NCBI RefSeq assembly: GCF_025464835.1
Contig: NZ_JAODMP010000011.1
Coordinates: forward strand, 1-54,435
Direction: 5' to 3'
DNA length: 54,435 nucleotides
Source of the DNA: Mycetocola sp.
GTDB lineage: Bacteria; Actinomycetota; Actinomycetes; Actinomycetales; Microbacteriaceae
Below, piece after piece: positions 1 to 8,957 of the stretch. The position numbers and the translations under genes are program-made. Position 1 is the stretch's first letter; each line of letters opens with the position of its first letter. Below the pieces are notes generated by a model. That model saw only the letters and a program-made list of their open reading frames with translations. It made no database searches and was not told the DNA's origin.

Positions 1-1
1 G

Positions 2-419
2 CGGTTTCGCTGGCGTGGGCGAGAGCGGTGTGCCAGCGCAGCGTCTCGTCCGTGCCGAAGGTGTTCGAGCGCTCATCGACGACGACGAAGTCCGGCGTGC
101 GTCCAAGCACCCCGGCCAGCTCGACGATGCGCTGGTCGACGGCGTCGAGCTGGAGTACCGGTATCGCCGGCGGCACGGCGAGTCCCACTCGGTCGAGCAG
201 CTGGACCGCGCGCTGTTCCCGTTTCTGCCTGCCCGAGAAGAACCCGCCTGCCTCCTCGGAGCCGAGAAGAACGTTGTCGGCGACACTCTGGAACGGGAGG
301 AGCAGGGATTCCATGCCCAGGACGGGCACACCATCGACAGCAGGCAGGTCGCCGAGCACGGCGATCAGCCGCGCTCCGTCGGGCAGCGCGCCGAGGGGAG
401 ACATCCGTTTCTTGTTCAT
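2..419 (-). CDS. ATPase-dead ABC-like protein of the sugar transporter operon (partial)
   Basis: This reading frame is open from an ATG at 419 to the left edge, so the C-terminus is missing. The visible 139 residues align by eye with the RbsA/MmsA ATPase from the Q-loop region onward: a segment SVADNVLLGSEEAGGFF corresponds to [17 protein letters not shown] in the MmsA encoded at 1738-3267, and QLLDRVGL to LLARVGL. The N-terminal Walker A segment is absent, the ABC signature is replaced by LDAVDQR, and Walker B reads VVVDERS instead of ILDEPT. It starts 45 bases after the permease stop, with GGGGA just upstream, so it is probably cotranscribed. I infer a non-hydrolytic partner or a decaying paralogue. 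It could also be a longer regulatory protein whose end lies outside the window. Confidence 0.6.
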   Translation of the reverse strand, partial: MNKKRMSPLGALPDGARLIAVLGDLPAVDGVPVLGMESLLLPFQSVADNVLLGSEEAGGFFSGRQKREQRAVQLLDRVGLAVPPAIPVLQLDAVDQRIVELAGVLGRTPDFVVVDERSNTFGTDETLRWHTALAHASET

Positions 420-464
420 GGGAATCCCCGGGTCGCCTGAGCAGAGCCGACGACCGCGGCGTCG

Positions 465-1706
465 CTACTTTCCGCCCGAGCGACGCTTGTTGTAGACGTC
501 GAAGGCGACGGCGAGGAGCAGGACCAGGCCCTTGACGGCCTGCTGCCATTCGATTCCGAGGCCCAGGATCGACATCCCGTTGTTGAGTACGCCAATGATC
601 AGACCGCCGATGATTGCACCACCGATGGTGCCGACACCGCCCTGCACCGCGGCCCCACCGATGAACGCGGCTGAGATCGCCTCGAGCTCGAAGCCGTCGC
701 CGGCTTTCGGTCCGGCCAGGTTGAGTCGCGCTGTGAAGATCAGGCCGGCGAGGGCCGCAAGGACTCCCATGTTCACGAAGAGCAGGAAGTCCGTCTTGCG
801 TGTCTTGATGCCCGACAGTTCAGCGGCGTGCCGGTTCCCGCCGATCGCGTAGACGTGGCGGCCGAAGACGCTCCGGTTCATGATGATGCCGTAGATGAGC
901 ACGAGGACCGCGAGCACGATCAGGGTCACCGGGATGCCCTTGTACGATGCGAGCGCGTAGGCGAAGAAGCCGATCGCGACGGCGATGAGCACGAGCTTGG
1001 CGACGAACCAGACGATCGGTTCGACATCCTGGCCGTACTTCTGACGCCCGGTACGGGTACGGAACTGCTGCACGATCAGGGCCACGACCGCGACGCCCGC
1101 GATGATGAGAGTGAGCGGGTCCAGTTCGAGGTCACCGAAGACGTTGCTGAGGAAGCCGTTGCCCAGGGCGCGGTACTCGGTGGGGAACGAACCGATGTTG
1201 GCGTTCCCGAGTACGACGAGCGCGAGCCCTCGGAAGATCAGCATGCCCGCGAGCGTCACAATGAACGCGGGTATGCCCACGTACGCGATCCAGAAACCCT
1301 GCCACACCCCGACGAGCGCACCGATCCCGAGCGACAGCACGACAGCCAGCCACCAGGGCAGGCCCCATGAGACAGCGAAGACGCCGGAGCAGGCGCCGAC
1401 GAACGCGGCGACCGATCCCACCGAAAGGTCGATGTGACCGGCGATGATGATCATCACCATACCGATGGCCAGCACGAGGATGTACCCGTTCTGGACGATC
1501 AGGTTCGAGATGTTCTGCGGGCGCAGCAGGATGCCGTCGGTCACGACGGCGAAGAACAGGACCACCGCGAGAAGCGCGATGAAGATTCCGTTCTTGCCGA
1601 GGTCGGAGACCAGGTGGCTGAGCCAGCTGGTGAATCTGTTCTCGACGAGGCGGACTCCGCCGCCTGCAGCGGTTTCTTCCGTCACCGGGGTCTGGGTGTT
1701 TGTCAT
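465..1706 (-). CDS. mmsB: Multiple-monosaccharide ABC transporter permease (MmsB/GguB)
   Basis: Integral membrane subunit of a CUT2-family sugar importer. The 413-residue protein has a cytoplasmic N-terminus of about 38 residues, then a series of hydrophobic segments typical of RbsC/XylH. The family motif AGHIDLSVGS is at residues 89-98. The insertion around residues 205-235 (RTRTGRQKYGQ onward) and the length above 400 residues fit the MmsB/GguB branch rather than short RbsC. The ATG at 1706 follows AAGGAGAA. It lies 31 bases downstream of mmsA and is third in the chvE-mmsA-mmsB operon. Substrate cannot be read from the permease; ChvE-MmsAB homologues take up several aldoses such as glucose, galactose, xylose and arabinose. 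Confidence 0.92.
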   Translation of the reverse strand: MTNTQTPVTEETAAGGGVRLVENRFTSWLSHLVSDLGKNGIFIALLAVVLFFAVVTDGILLRPQNISNLIVQNGYILVLAIGMVMIIIAGHIDLSVGSVAAFVGACSGVFAVSWGLPWWLAVVLSLGIGALVGVWQGFWIAYVGIPAFIVTLAGMLIFRGLALVVLGNANIGSFPTEYRALGNGFLSNVFGDLELDPLTLIIAGVAVVALIVQQFRTRTGRQKYGQDVEPIVWFVAKLVLIAVAIGFFAYALASYKGIPVTLIVLAVLVLIYGIIMNRSVFGRHVYAIGGNRHAAELSGIKTRKTDFLLFVNMGVLAALAGLIFTARLNLAGPKAGDGFELEAISAAFIGGAAVQGGVGTIGGAIIGGLIIGVLNNGMSILGLGIEWQQAVKGLVLLLAVAFDVYNKRRSGGK

Positions 1707-1737
1707 TGTCGCGGTTCTCCTTGGTGGCGCCGGCGGG

Positions 1738-3267
1738 TCAGCGCGGCTTTTCCATGGTCATGAGCTTGAGAAGGGATTCCGGGTTGGCGTCCTCGATCGG
1801 GAGCTGGCCGGTGATGCGACCCTCGCTGAGGGCGTAGATGCGGTCGCAGATTCCGAGGAGTTCAGGCAGTTCGCTCGAAATGACGATGATGCCCTTCCCC
1901 TCGGCGGCGAGAGCGTTGATGATCGCATAGATCTCGTATTTGGCGCCGACGTCGATGCCGCGGGTGGGCTCGTCAAGGATGAGCACGTCGGGGTCGGCGT
2001 AGATCCACTTCGACAGCACGACCTTCTGCTGGTTGCCGCCGGAGAGTTTGCCGGTCTTCGCGAGCACGTTGGGGGCTTTGATGTTCATGCTTGTGCGGTA
2101 GCCGTTGGCGACCTTGTACTCTTCGTTGTCGTTCACGAGGCCGTTCGACGACAGCTTGTCGAGTGACGCGAGGGCGATGTTCCGTTTGATGTCCTCGAGC
2201 AGGTTCAGGCCGTAGTGTTTGCGGTCTTCCGTGGCGTAGGCCAGGCCGTTCTTGATGGCCTCGGAGACGGTGCGGGTTTTGATTTCGACGCCGCGTTTGA
2301 ACACCTTCCCGGAGATCCGGGAGCCGTAGGAGTGCCCGAACAGGCTCATCGCGAATTCTGTGCGCCCGGCACCCATCAGCCCGGCGATTCCGACGATCTC
2401 CCCGGCGCGGACGTTGATGCTCACCTCGTCGACGATGACCCTGGTGGGGTCCTGCGGGTGGTGGGCTGTCCAGTCCTCGACGCGCAGGATCTCCTCGCCG
2501 ATGTTCGGCGTGTGGTCCGGATAGCGGTGTTCGAGGTCGCGACCGACCATGTCCTTGATGATCCGCTCCTCGGTGACATCCGTTTTCTGGATCGTCTCGA
2601 TCGTCTTGCCGTCGCGGATCACGGTGACCGTGTCTGCGACTTTCTTGATCTCGTTGAGCTTGTGGCTGATGATGATCGACGTGATGCCCTGCTCTTTCAG
2701 GTGCAGGATCAGGTCGAGGAGGTGGTCGGAGTCCTCGTCGTTGAGCGCCGCGGTCGGCTCGTCGAGGATCAGCAGTTTGACCCGTTTCGACAGGGCCTTG
2801 GCGATCTCCACGAGCTGTTGCTTGCCGACACCGATGTCGAGGATCTTGGTGGTCGGGTTTTCCTTCAATCCGACGCGGGCGAGCAGTGTGGCCGCCTCGT
2901 GGTTGGTTTTGTTCCAGTCGATCAGCCCGAATGCCCCGGTCTGCTCGTTGTTGAGGAAGATGTTCTCGGCGATCGACAGGTACGGGCTCAGGGCCAGTTC
3001 CTGGTGGATGATGACGATGCCCTTTGCCTCGGAGTCGCGGATGTCCTTGAACTCGACTGTCTCGTCTTCGAAAACGATGTCTCCGGCGTAGGTGCCGTGC
3101 CCGTACACGCCTGAGAGCACCTTCATGAGCGTCGATTTGCCCGCCCCGTTCTCGCCGCAGATGGCGTGGACGGTGCCCCGCTCGACGTCGAGGGTCACGT
3201 CGGACAGTGCCTTGACACCGGGGAACGTCTTGGTGATGCTGCGCATCTCGAGGATGTTTGTGGTCAC
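1738..3267 (-). CDS. mmsA: Multiple-monosaccharide ABC transporter ATP-binding protein (MmsA/GguA)
   Basis: Double-ABC cytoplasmic ATPase, 509 residues, the usual size for RbsA/XylG/GguA. The N-terminal domain has Walker [10 protein letters not shown] at 38-46 and a Walker [12 protein letters not shown]. The C-terminal domain has a degenerate Walker A (GLMGAGRTE), a good signature LSGGNQQK and Walker [12 protein letters not shown]. This asymmetry, with one weak nucleotide site, is normal for CUT2 transporters. The GTG start at 3267 is preceded by AAAAGG. It sits between the binding protein and the permease, and a strong stem-loop (3314-3344) separates it from chvE, which would allow less ATPase than binding protein to be made. 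Confidence 0.94.
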   Translation of the reverse strand: MTTNILEMRSITKTFPGVKALSDVTLDVERGTVHAICGENGAGKSTLMKVLSGVYGHGTYAGDIVFEDETVEFKDIRDSEAKGIVIIHQELALSPYLSIAENIFLNNEQTGAFGLIDWNKTNHEAATLLARVGLKENPTTKILDIGVGKQQLVEIAKALSKRVKLLILDEPTAALNDEDSDHLLDLILHLKEQGITSIIISHKLNEIKKVADTVTVIRDGKTIETIQKTDVTEERIIKDMVGRDLEHRYPDHTPNIGEEILRVEDWTAHHPQDPTRVIVDEVSINVRAGEIVGIAGLMGAGRTEFAMSLFGHSYGSRISGKVFKRGVEIKTRTVSEAIKNGLAYATEDRKHYGLNLLEDIKRNIALASLDKLSSNGLVNDNEEYKVANGYRTSMNIKAPNVLAKTGKLSGGNQQKVVLSKWIYADPDVLILDEPTRGIDVGAKYEIYAIINALAAEGKGIIVISSELPELLGICDRIYALSEGRITGQLPIEDANPESLLKLMTMEKPR

Positions 3268-3313
3268 TTTCGCACCTTTTCCATACCGAAAACCTGCTTC
3301 ATTGCACCCGACG

Positions 3314-3344
3314 GCCGGTGGGGAAACACTACTCCCCCACCGGC
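3314..3344 (-). terminator. Intercistronic stem-loop between chvE and mmsA
   Basis: GCCGGTGGGG (3314-3323) pairs perfectly with CCCCACCGGC (3335-3344) around an 11-base loop. There is no T-tract, so it is more likely an mRNA 3'-end stabiliser or partial terminator that raises chvE expression over mmsAB than a full stop. Confidence 0.6.
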
Positions 3345-3366
3345 GTCGAGCTGGGAAATGCGGATG

Positions 3367-4482
3367 TTATCCGATTTCCTCTTCGGTCCAGTAGCCGGAG
3401 TCGACCAGGACGTCGTTGACGTTGTCCTTGACGACGATCTGCGAGTCGAGGAGGTAGGACGGCACGACGAACTCACCGTTGTCGTAGTCCTTCTCGTTGT
3501 TGACCTCTGGCTTCCCGCCGTCCAGAACGGCGACCGTCATCTCGACGGCAGCTGTTGCCAGCTTGCGGGTGTCCTTGAAGATGGTCGCGAACTGCTCGCC
3601 GGAGTTGATGGCCTTGACGGAGTCGAGCTCCGCGTCCTGGCCGGAGATGACCGGCCATTCCTCACCGGTGGTGTATCCAGCGTCGGTCAGTGCCGAGATG
3701 ATGCCTCGAGAGATGCCGTCGTACGGGGACAGCACCCCGTTGACCTTCGTGCCGTCGGAGTAGCTCGACGTCAGGATGTTCTCCATCCGCTTCTGAGCGG
3801 TTTCGCCGTCCCAGCGGAGTGTTGCAGCCTGCTCGAAGTCGGTCTGCCCGCTCTTGACGACGAGCGTGCCTGCCTCGATGAACGGCTTCAGGGCGTCCTG
3901 CGCGCCATCCCAGAAGAAGGTTGCGTTGTTGTCGTCGGGCGAGCCGGCGAACATCTCGATGTTGAACGGTCCGGCGGGTGCCCCGTCGACCGGCTCGCCC
4001 TCGAGGTCGACCAGGCCGAGCCCGTTGAGCACGGAGTTGGCCTGCTGCTGACCGACCTTGTAGTTGTCGAACGAGGCGTAGTAGCTGACGTTCGGGGTGT
4101 CGCGGATCAGGCGGTCGTAGGCGATGACGGGGATTTCGGCGTCCGCAGCATCCTGGAGGACCTGCGTCAGCGTTGTTCCGTCGATCGATGCGATGATCAG
4201 GGCTTCTGCGCCCTTGGTGATCATGTTCTCGATCTGCGAGACCTGGGTCGGGATGTCGTCCTCTGCGTACTGCAGGTCGACCTTGAAGCCCTCGGCTTCG
4301 AGTTGCTCCTTGACGGCCTTGCCGTCCTGGATCCAGCGTTCGCTGGACTTGGTCGGCATGGCGACGCCGACGAGGGCGCCTCCGCCGGCTGCGTCTTCGC
4401 TGGCTGAACCGCCCTGTGAGCACGCTGCGAGCGACACGACCATTGCGCCGGCCGCCAGTGTCGCGATGAGAATCTTCTTCAC
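3367..4482 (-). CDS. chvE: Periplasmic-type sugar-binding lipoprotein (ChvE family)
   Basis: Substrate-binding subunit of the importer, 371 residues. It has a lipoprotein signal with lipobox LAAC and Cys21 as the lipidation site, followed by a Ser/Gly-rich linker. The mature part is a type-I periplasmic binding fold: the start [17 protein letters not shown] resembles ChvE/XylF, and [20 protein letters not shown] is a typical ChvE-family segment. The GTG start at 4482 follows AGAGAGG. It is the first gene of the operon, downstream of a promoter and a palindromic operator at 4710-4727. The most likely role is capture of monosaccharides at the outer face of the membrane; the exact sugar is not determinable here. 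Confidence 0.93.
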   Translation of the reverse strand: MKKILIATLAAGAMVVSLAACSQGGSASEDAAGGGALVGVAMPTKSSERWIQDGKAVKEQLEAEGFKVDLQYAEDDIPTQVSQIENMITKGAEALIIASIDGTTLTQVLQDAADAEIPVIAYDRLIRDTPNVSYYASFDNYKVGQQQANSVLNGLGLVDLEGEPVDGAPAGPFNIEMFAGSPDDNNATFFWDGAQDALKPFIEAGTLVVKSGQTDFEQAATLRWDGETAQKRMENILTSSYSDGTKVNGVLSPYDGISRGIISALTDAGYTTGEEWPVISGQDAELDSVKAINSGEQFATIFKDTRKLATAAVEMTVAVLDGGKPEVNNEKDYDNGEFVVPSYLLDSQIVVKDNVNDVLVDSGYWTEEEIG

Positions 4483-4709
4483 TGTGTTTACCTCTCTGTA
4501 ATCGGTTCTGTAATCGGTGCCATGGACGTCGTTGTCGTCTGAGGAATCAGACAGGGTGGTGCACCGCGAGAGCAGGCTGCGTCCATGAGAACCTAGCTCG
4601 AGTCGGCAGCCGAAGCGTGCCGGGGCGGGTAACCGCGAAAGTGTGTGGGGACTCCTTCGTCACTGAACTTCGACACGGTCGAATTCGACGCTGTCGATTT
4701 CGGTGGCGC

Positions 4710-4727
4710 AATGTGACCGTTCACATT
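4710..4727. promoter_or_regulatory. LacI-type operator upstream of chvE
   Basis: AATGTGA-CCGT-TCACATT is a perfect inverted repeat (7-bp arms) just downstream of the predicted chvE promoter. The core ATGTG...CACAT with the same spacing recurs at 5911-5926 before the neighbouring lacI gene, which suggests that regulator binds both. Confidence 0.7.
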
Positions 4728-4735
4728 ACTGTCAC

Positions 4736-4766
4736 ATGTTACTCAGATAACCCGCGATCATGTCAA
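4736..4766 (-). promoter_or_regulatory. Predicted chvE operon promoter
   Basis: On the minus strand TTGACA (4766-4761) is followed after 19 bases by TAACAT (4741-4736). The -35 is consensus; the spacing is longer than ideal. The operator at 4710-4727 would lie just past the transcription start. The remainder of the 379-base chvE-lacI interval shows nothing else recognisable. Confidence 0.5.
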
Positions 4767-4861
4767 GCCCGAAGATCTCGATTGCGTAACCGCGACCCGG
4801 GTGCCAGCGATCTGGCCCTCGCACGGGCTCGGGATGTGGGAGTGGCGCAGCAGGTTCCTCG

Positions 4862-5893
4862 TCAAAACGAGGGAGCTGCCGTCGACCGGCGCACGATGAG
4901 TTCAGGCTGGATCGGGCCAGCGTAACCGCTAGGAGCCTTTCCCATCGTCCCGAGCAGCTGGGCGACGCAACGCCGCCCGAGTTCGGGGAAGTCCTGCCGC
5001 ACCGTCGTCAACGGCGGCCAGAAATGTGCGGCCTCGGGGATGTCGTCAAACCCCACGATCGAGACATCGTGCGGCACATCCTGCCCTGCGTCACGGATCG
5101 CGTGAATGAGGCCGAGAGCCATCTGGTCATTCGACGAGAAGATCGCCGTGAAGTCGCGTACCCTCATGAGCTCACGGCCCGCGTAGTAGCCGAAATCGGC
5201 GGACCAGTCGCCGAGGATCGGGGCCGTGGTCGGGACATCCTGCGCGTTCATCTCCTGCAGGAACCCATGCATCCTCGCCTCCGCCTCGATCCAGTCCTGC
5301 GGGCCGGCCAGGTGGTAGATGTCCCGGTGCCCGAGCTCGATCAGGTGCCGGGTGGCGAGCCGCGCCCCGGCGACCTGGTCGACCGCGACGGCATGGTCCT
5401 CCGTCCCGTCCGTTGTGCTCATGGTGACGAAAGGCACCCGGAGGTCGAGATTCGAGATCGCCCTGACCACCCGAACCTGCGGCGCGATGATCACGAGACC
5501 TTCGATGGCCTGCGCGTTGAGGTGGTCGAGCGCCGTGACGATCGAGTCCTCGTCCGTCGCGGTGATGTTCGCGGTCGAGACCAGGTAACCGGCATCCTGC
5601 GCAGCCAGCTCGATGCTCTGGATGATGCTCGATGGGCCGTACTGAGACCGCTGGGAGGCGAGCACGCCGATCGTCCGGGAATGACTGGTGACGAGCGCAC
5701 GGGCTGCCCGGTTCGGCCGGTACTGCAGTTCGGTCATCACCTCGAGCACGCGCTGCTTCGTCGACTCACGGATGCTCGGGTGGTTGTTGAGAACGCGAGA
5801 AACGGTCTGGTGGCTCACCCCGGCGAGGCGTGCGACGTCACGGATGTTCGGCGCGCGTCCCCGGTCTACGCTCTCTGGCACGGACTCTGACAC
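4862..5893 (-). CDS. LacI-family transcriptional regulator of the ChvE-MmsAB operon
   Basis: DNA-binding repressor of 343 residues. The N-terminal helix-turn-helix and hinge are at about residues 17-65 (NIRDVARLAGVSHQTVSRVL), followed by a periplasmic-binding-protein-like effector domain (DNQ-type contacts such as IFSSNDQMALGL and VGFDDIPEA). The GTG start at 5893 follows a very strong AGGAGGAGG. It is transcribed toward the end of its own strand, upstream of and in the same direction as chvE, with 379 bases between them. The shared ATGTG...CACAT palindromes in front of itself and chvE point to sugar-responsive control of the transporter plus autoregulation. The effector is unknown. Confidence 0.9.
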   Translation of the reverse strand: MSESVPESVDRGRAPNIRDVARLAGVSHQTVSRVLNNHPSIRESTKQRVLEVMTELQYRPNRAARALVTSHSRTIGVLASQRSQYGPSSIIQSIELAAQDAGYLVSTANITATDEDSIVTALDHLNAQAIEGLVIIAPQVRVVRAISNLDLRVPFVTMSTTDGTEDHAVAVDQVAGARLATRHLIELGHRDIYHLAGPQDWIEAEARMHGFLQEMNAQDVPTTAPILGDWSADFGYYAGRELMRVRDFTAIFSSNDQMALGLIHAIRDAGQDVPHDVSIVGFDDIPEAAHFWPPLTTVRQDFPELGRRCVAQLLGTMGKAPSGYAGPIQPELIVRRSTAAPSF

Positions 5894-5910
5894 AGGACAC
5901 CTCCTCCTGA

Positions 5911-5926
5911 ATGTGCACGGTCACAT
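5911..5926. promoter_or_regulatory. LacI-type operator upstream of the regulator gene
   Basis: ATGTG-CACGGT-CACAT has the same arms and total spacing as the core of the chvE operator (ATGTG-ACCGTT-CACAT). It lies 18 bases before the lacI start codon, suitable for negative autoregulation. Confidence 0.6.
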
Positions 5927-6064
5927 CCGAGCGATCACGTCAATTATGCACGCATCGGCGGTGGGCAGGGACGGATGTGACAACCGTGTGACGAGCGTCC
6001 CGCGCTGTCACACGCCTGTCACATCGGCGAGCGGCGCTGCGGACGGCGCCACATTCCCGGAAAG

Positions 6065-7492
6065 CTATATGGCTCCGCCGGAGACGGTGCGCCGCCCGTC
6101 GCCCACCCGAGAGCCGATGCCGAGCGACACACAGGAAAGCGCAGCTGCGAGGAGAAAACATCCGGCGAAAGGCCACGAGCCGCCGAGCTCGACGAGCGCG
6201 GCGAAGACGATGCCGGTCGATGCGAGGGCGATCGCGGCGCCGAGCGAGTCAGAGATCGACAGCGCAGAGCTGTTGAACCCCTGGTCGCTGTCGCTCGAGT
6301 AGGAGAGGGTCATGACGCTCAGCCGCGGGTACATCAGCCCCATCCCTGCACCACCGAGAAGCCAGCCGCCGATGATCACCGCGGGTGACAGCCCGGCTGC
6401 GGCGGTCGCCACGGCGAGGACGATCGCAGCAAGCACGAGAACGGTGCCGATCCGCATCGCCCGAATGTGACTGAGGACGCCGTCCAGCCTGCCCTGCAGC
6501 CACGATGCGCTCGCCCAGCTGAGCGCAGCACCCGTCAACGCGAGGCCGGAGAGCGAGGCCGAGAACCCGTAACGCTCGTTCAACAGATAAGGGATGTACA
6601 CCTCGGCACCGAAGAAAGCCGCTGAGACGAGTCCGCGCAGCAGGATGACGGTGGGCAGCCCCCTCGCCGCTCGGAGGCTACCGGCGGGGATCAACGGTCG
6701 CACCGCGAGCAGGGCAACCGCGATCGCCGCACCAGCAACAATGCCAACGACGGCGCCGTCCAGGCGGGCAGAGAGGTTCAGCCCGAGCACCGCGACGGCA
6801 GCGAGCACAGCCCAGGCGATCTTACCGAAGGCCCAGGCCGGGCGCGTGGTGCGGTCGAGCTGCGGGCCGGCCCGCAGCATCCGAATCGCCGGCACGACCA
6901 TGAGCATGGCGAAGAGCACCAGCACGACGACTCCGAGGAACACCCAATGCCAACTTGTGGCCTCAGCGACGACGCCGGCGGCGAACGGTCCGATGAGCGA
7001 CGGCACCACCCAGGCCGCGGCGAAACCGGCGAAGATCCGAGCGTGAAGCGCCGGCGGATAGATACGGGCGACGACGACGTAGAGCGCGACGTTCAGCGCG
7101 CCGGAGCCGAGCCCCTGCACGAGCCGGCCGAGAAGGAACACCGTCATGTCCGTCGCAAGGCCGGCGATGAACAGTCCGACGATGAAGACCACCACCGAGG
7201 TCAGCAGGGGCGTGATGGGGCCGTTGCGGTCAGACCAATTGCCTGCGACGACCATGCCGATGACGCCGGTGGCAAGGGGACCGGCGAACGCCAGCGCGTA
7301 CAGTGCGGCGCCGTCGAGGTCGGCGCTGACCAGCGGCATGATCGTGGTCACCGCGAGCGACTCGAACGCTGCCAGGAACACCAGCGAGCACGCGCCGATC
7401 GTCACCCACAGATAGCGGGACGAGAAGATCCCGGATGGTGCATCCGGTGCCCGATTGCCGGATGCCGCACCGAGCCTGGCGTCGGACGTCAC
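6065..7492 (-). CDS. MFS transporter, probable drug or metabolite exporter
   Basis: Hydrophobic major-facilitator protein of 475 residues with 12 or more predicted membrane segments. The first-loop MFS motif is visible as VVAGNWSDRNGP after the second helix, and a second half begins near the charged stretch RAGPQLDRTTRP. There is no long soluble domain. Substrate is unknown; the layout resembles EmrB/QacA-like exporters. The GTG start at 7492 has no ribosome-binding site but lies six bases after TAGGCT, so the mRNA is probably leaderless. It is 172 bases from the preceding lacI gene and unlikely to belong to that operon. Confidence 0.85.
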   Translation of the reverse strand: MTSDARLGAASGNRAPDAPSGIFSSRYLWVTIGACSLVFLAAFESLAVTTIMPLVSADLDGAALYALAFAGPLATGVIGMVVAGNWSDRNGPITPLLTSVVVFIVGLFIAGLATDMTVFLLGRLVQGLGSGALNVALYVVVARIYPPALHARIFAGFAAAWVVPSLIGPFAAGVVAEATSWHWVFLGVVVLVLFAMLMVVPAIRMLRAGPQLDRTTRPAWAFGKIAWAVLAAVAVLGLNLSARLDGAVVGIVAGAAIAVALLAVRPLIPAGSLRAARGLPTVILLRGLVSAAFFGAEVYIPYLLNERYGFSASLSGLALTGAALSWASASWLQGRLDGVLSHIRAMRIGTVLVLAAIVLAVATAAAGLSPAVIIGGWLLGGAGMGLMYPRLSVMTLSYSSDSDQGFNSSALSISDSLGAAIALASTGIVFAALVELGGSWPFAGCFLLAAALSCVSLGIGSRVGDGRRTVSGGAI

Positions 7493-7568
7493 CCGTCGAG
7501 CCTAGACCTTCGCCGGTGCGTCGGGAACGCCCGGTTGCGCACAACTCCGCCAGAACGACGGGCCGTCG

Positions 7569-7592
7569 GGGCCCGGCCGCCGACCCGGGCCC
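7569..7592 (-). terminator. GC hairpin after metB
   Basis: GGGCCCGG (7569-7576) pairs with CCGGGCCC (7585-7592), loop of eight bases, 46 bases beyond the metB stop. It lacks a T-tract, so termination by it alone is uncertain. Confidence 0.4.
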
Positions 7593-7637
7593 GCCGCCGG
7601 CAACGGACGCCGCCGAGGCGGAGTTATGCGCGCGCGG

Positions 7638-8822
7638 TCAACGTTTCTTGAGCGCCTTGCCGATCGCACGATCCACGTCGGAGAGCAGGTCGTCGACCGT
7701 CTCAAGGCCGACCGAGAGCCGTACGACGTTGGCTGGCACGGCCAGTTCAGTGCCGGCGACGGAGGCGTGCGTCATCTCCGCCGGGTAGTTGACGAGCGAT
7801 TCGATGCCGCCGAGGGACTCGGCCAGCTGGAAGACACGCGTCGATTCGGCGAATCGGCGTGCCATCCGTTCTCCGCCGGCGAAGCCGAGCGCGAGCATCC
7901 CGCCGAATCGCGACATCTGGCTTGCGGCGAGGGTGTGCCCCGGATGCGACTCGAGACCCGGGTAGTACACCGTTTCGACAGCGGAATGTTCGGCGAAGTA
8001 CGCGGCGAGGGCCTCGGCGTTCTCGGTGTGGCGCTGCATGCGCACATCGAGGGTCTTGATGCCACGGCTGGTCAGGAACGCGTCCATCGGTGCGGAGACC
8101 GCTCCAGCGGCGAACTGCATGAACCGGACCTTCTCGTGCATGTCGTCGTCGTTGAGCACGAGGGCTCCACCGATGACGTCGGAGTGTCCGCCGAGGTACT
8201 TGGTGGTCGAGTGCACGACCACGTCGGCGCCGAGAGCGAGCGGATTCTGCAGCGCCGGCGAGGCAAAGGTGTTGTCGACGACGACGGTGAGCCCCGCAGC
8301 GTGGCCGATCTCTGCCAATTCGGCGATGTCTGTGATCTTCATCAGCGGGTTCGACGGCGTCTCCACCCAGAGCACCCGGGTGTTCTCCGTGATCGCCGAC
8401 TGCACCGAACGCAGGTTCGACATGTCGACCACGCTGTGGGTGACGCCCCAGGCGCCGAAGATGCGATTGATCAGCCGATACGTTCCGCCGTATGCGTCGT
8501 TGCCGAGCACGATGTGGTCGCCGGGCTTGAGGATGCCGCGGAGCAGCGCATCCTCGGCGGCGAGGCCTGAGGAGAATGACAGCCCGTGCTTGCCTCCCTC
8601 GAGAGCCGCCAGCTGTTCCTCGAGCGCGTTGCGGGTCGGGTTGCCTCCGCGGCCGTACTCGTAGCCGTTGCGCAGTCCGCCGATGTGCGTCTGCACGAAG
8701 GTCGAGGACTGGTGGATCGGAGGGATCACCGCACCGGTCGTCGGGTCGAAGTCCTGCCCGGCGTGGATTGCGCGGGTGGCGAAGCCGGTGTCCTTTTTCT
8801 TCTTCGTTTCCTGCGAGCTCAT
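7638..8822 (-). CDS. metB: Cystathionine gamma-synthase / gamma-lyase (PLP enzyme)
   Basis: Cys/Met-metabolism PLP enzyme of 394 residues. The Schiff-base lysine is K208 in VVHSTTKYLGGHSD; the upstream VVDNTFASP and YEYGRGGNPTR motifs are those of the MetB/MetC/CGL family. It joins activated homoserine and cysteine to cystathionine, or runs the reverse cleavage. It lies directly downstream of cbs on the same strand, a pairing that in actinobacteria suggests reverse transsulfuration (methionine to cysteine), so gamma-lyase activity is a real alternative to synthase. The ATG at 8822 follows GAGAGA. A 72-base structured element separates it from cbs. Confidence 0.9.
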   Translation of the reverse strand: MSSQETKKKKDTGFATRAIHAGQDFDPTTGAVIPPIHQSSTFVQTHIGGLRNGYEYGRGGNPTRNALEEQLAALEGGKHGLSFSSGLAAEDALLRGILKPGDHIVLGNDAYGGTYRLINRIFGAWGVTHSVVDMSNLRSVQSAITENTRVLWVETPSNPLMKITDIAELAEIGHAAGLTVVVDNTFASPALQNPLALGADVVVHSTTKYLGGHSDVIGGALVLNDDDMHEKVRFMQFAAGAVSAPMDAFLTSRGIKTLDVRMQRHTENAEALAAYFAEHSAVETVYYPGLESHPGHTLAASQMSRFGGMLALGFAGGERMARRFAESTRVFQLAESLGGIESLVNYPAEMTHASVAGTELAVPANVVRLSVGLETVDDLLSDVDRAIGKALKKR

Positions 8823-8860
8823 GCTGTCTCTCTCATGTTCGTCGTGTGCTGCTCGTCCAG

Positions 8861-8932
8861 ATTCAGGAGATCCTTCGCGACACGCCGTGTCGCGACGCGA
8901 CTGGACGGCGTGTCGGCCTCATTCTCCTGAAT
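8861..8932. repeat. Nested palindromic element between cbs and metB
   Basis: Outer arms ATTCAGGAGA (8861-8870) and TCTCCTGAAT (8923-8932) are perfectly complementary and enclose a second perfect hairpin, CGCGACACG (8876-8884) with CGTGTCGCG (8886-8894). The whole fills most of the 135-base cbs-metB gap. It looks like an intergenic palindromic repeat or an mRNA processing structure. No second copy was seen in the window. Confidence 0.65.
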
Positions 8933-8957
8933 TTTGATGGGTCTCATGAATCTGAGG

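Noticed and set aside
8823-8957. SAM or other riboswitch upstream of metB
   Set aside because: The spacer folds as a symmetric nested palindrome; I see none of the conserved SAM-riboswitch core elements and no terminator/antiterminator pair.
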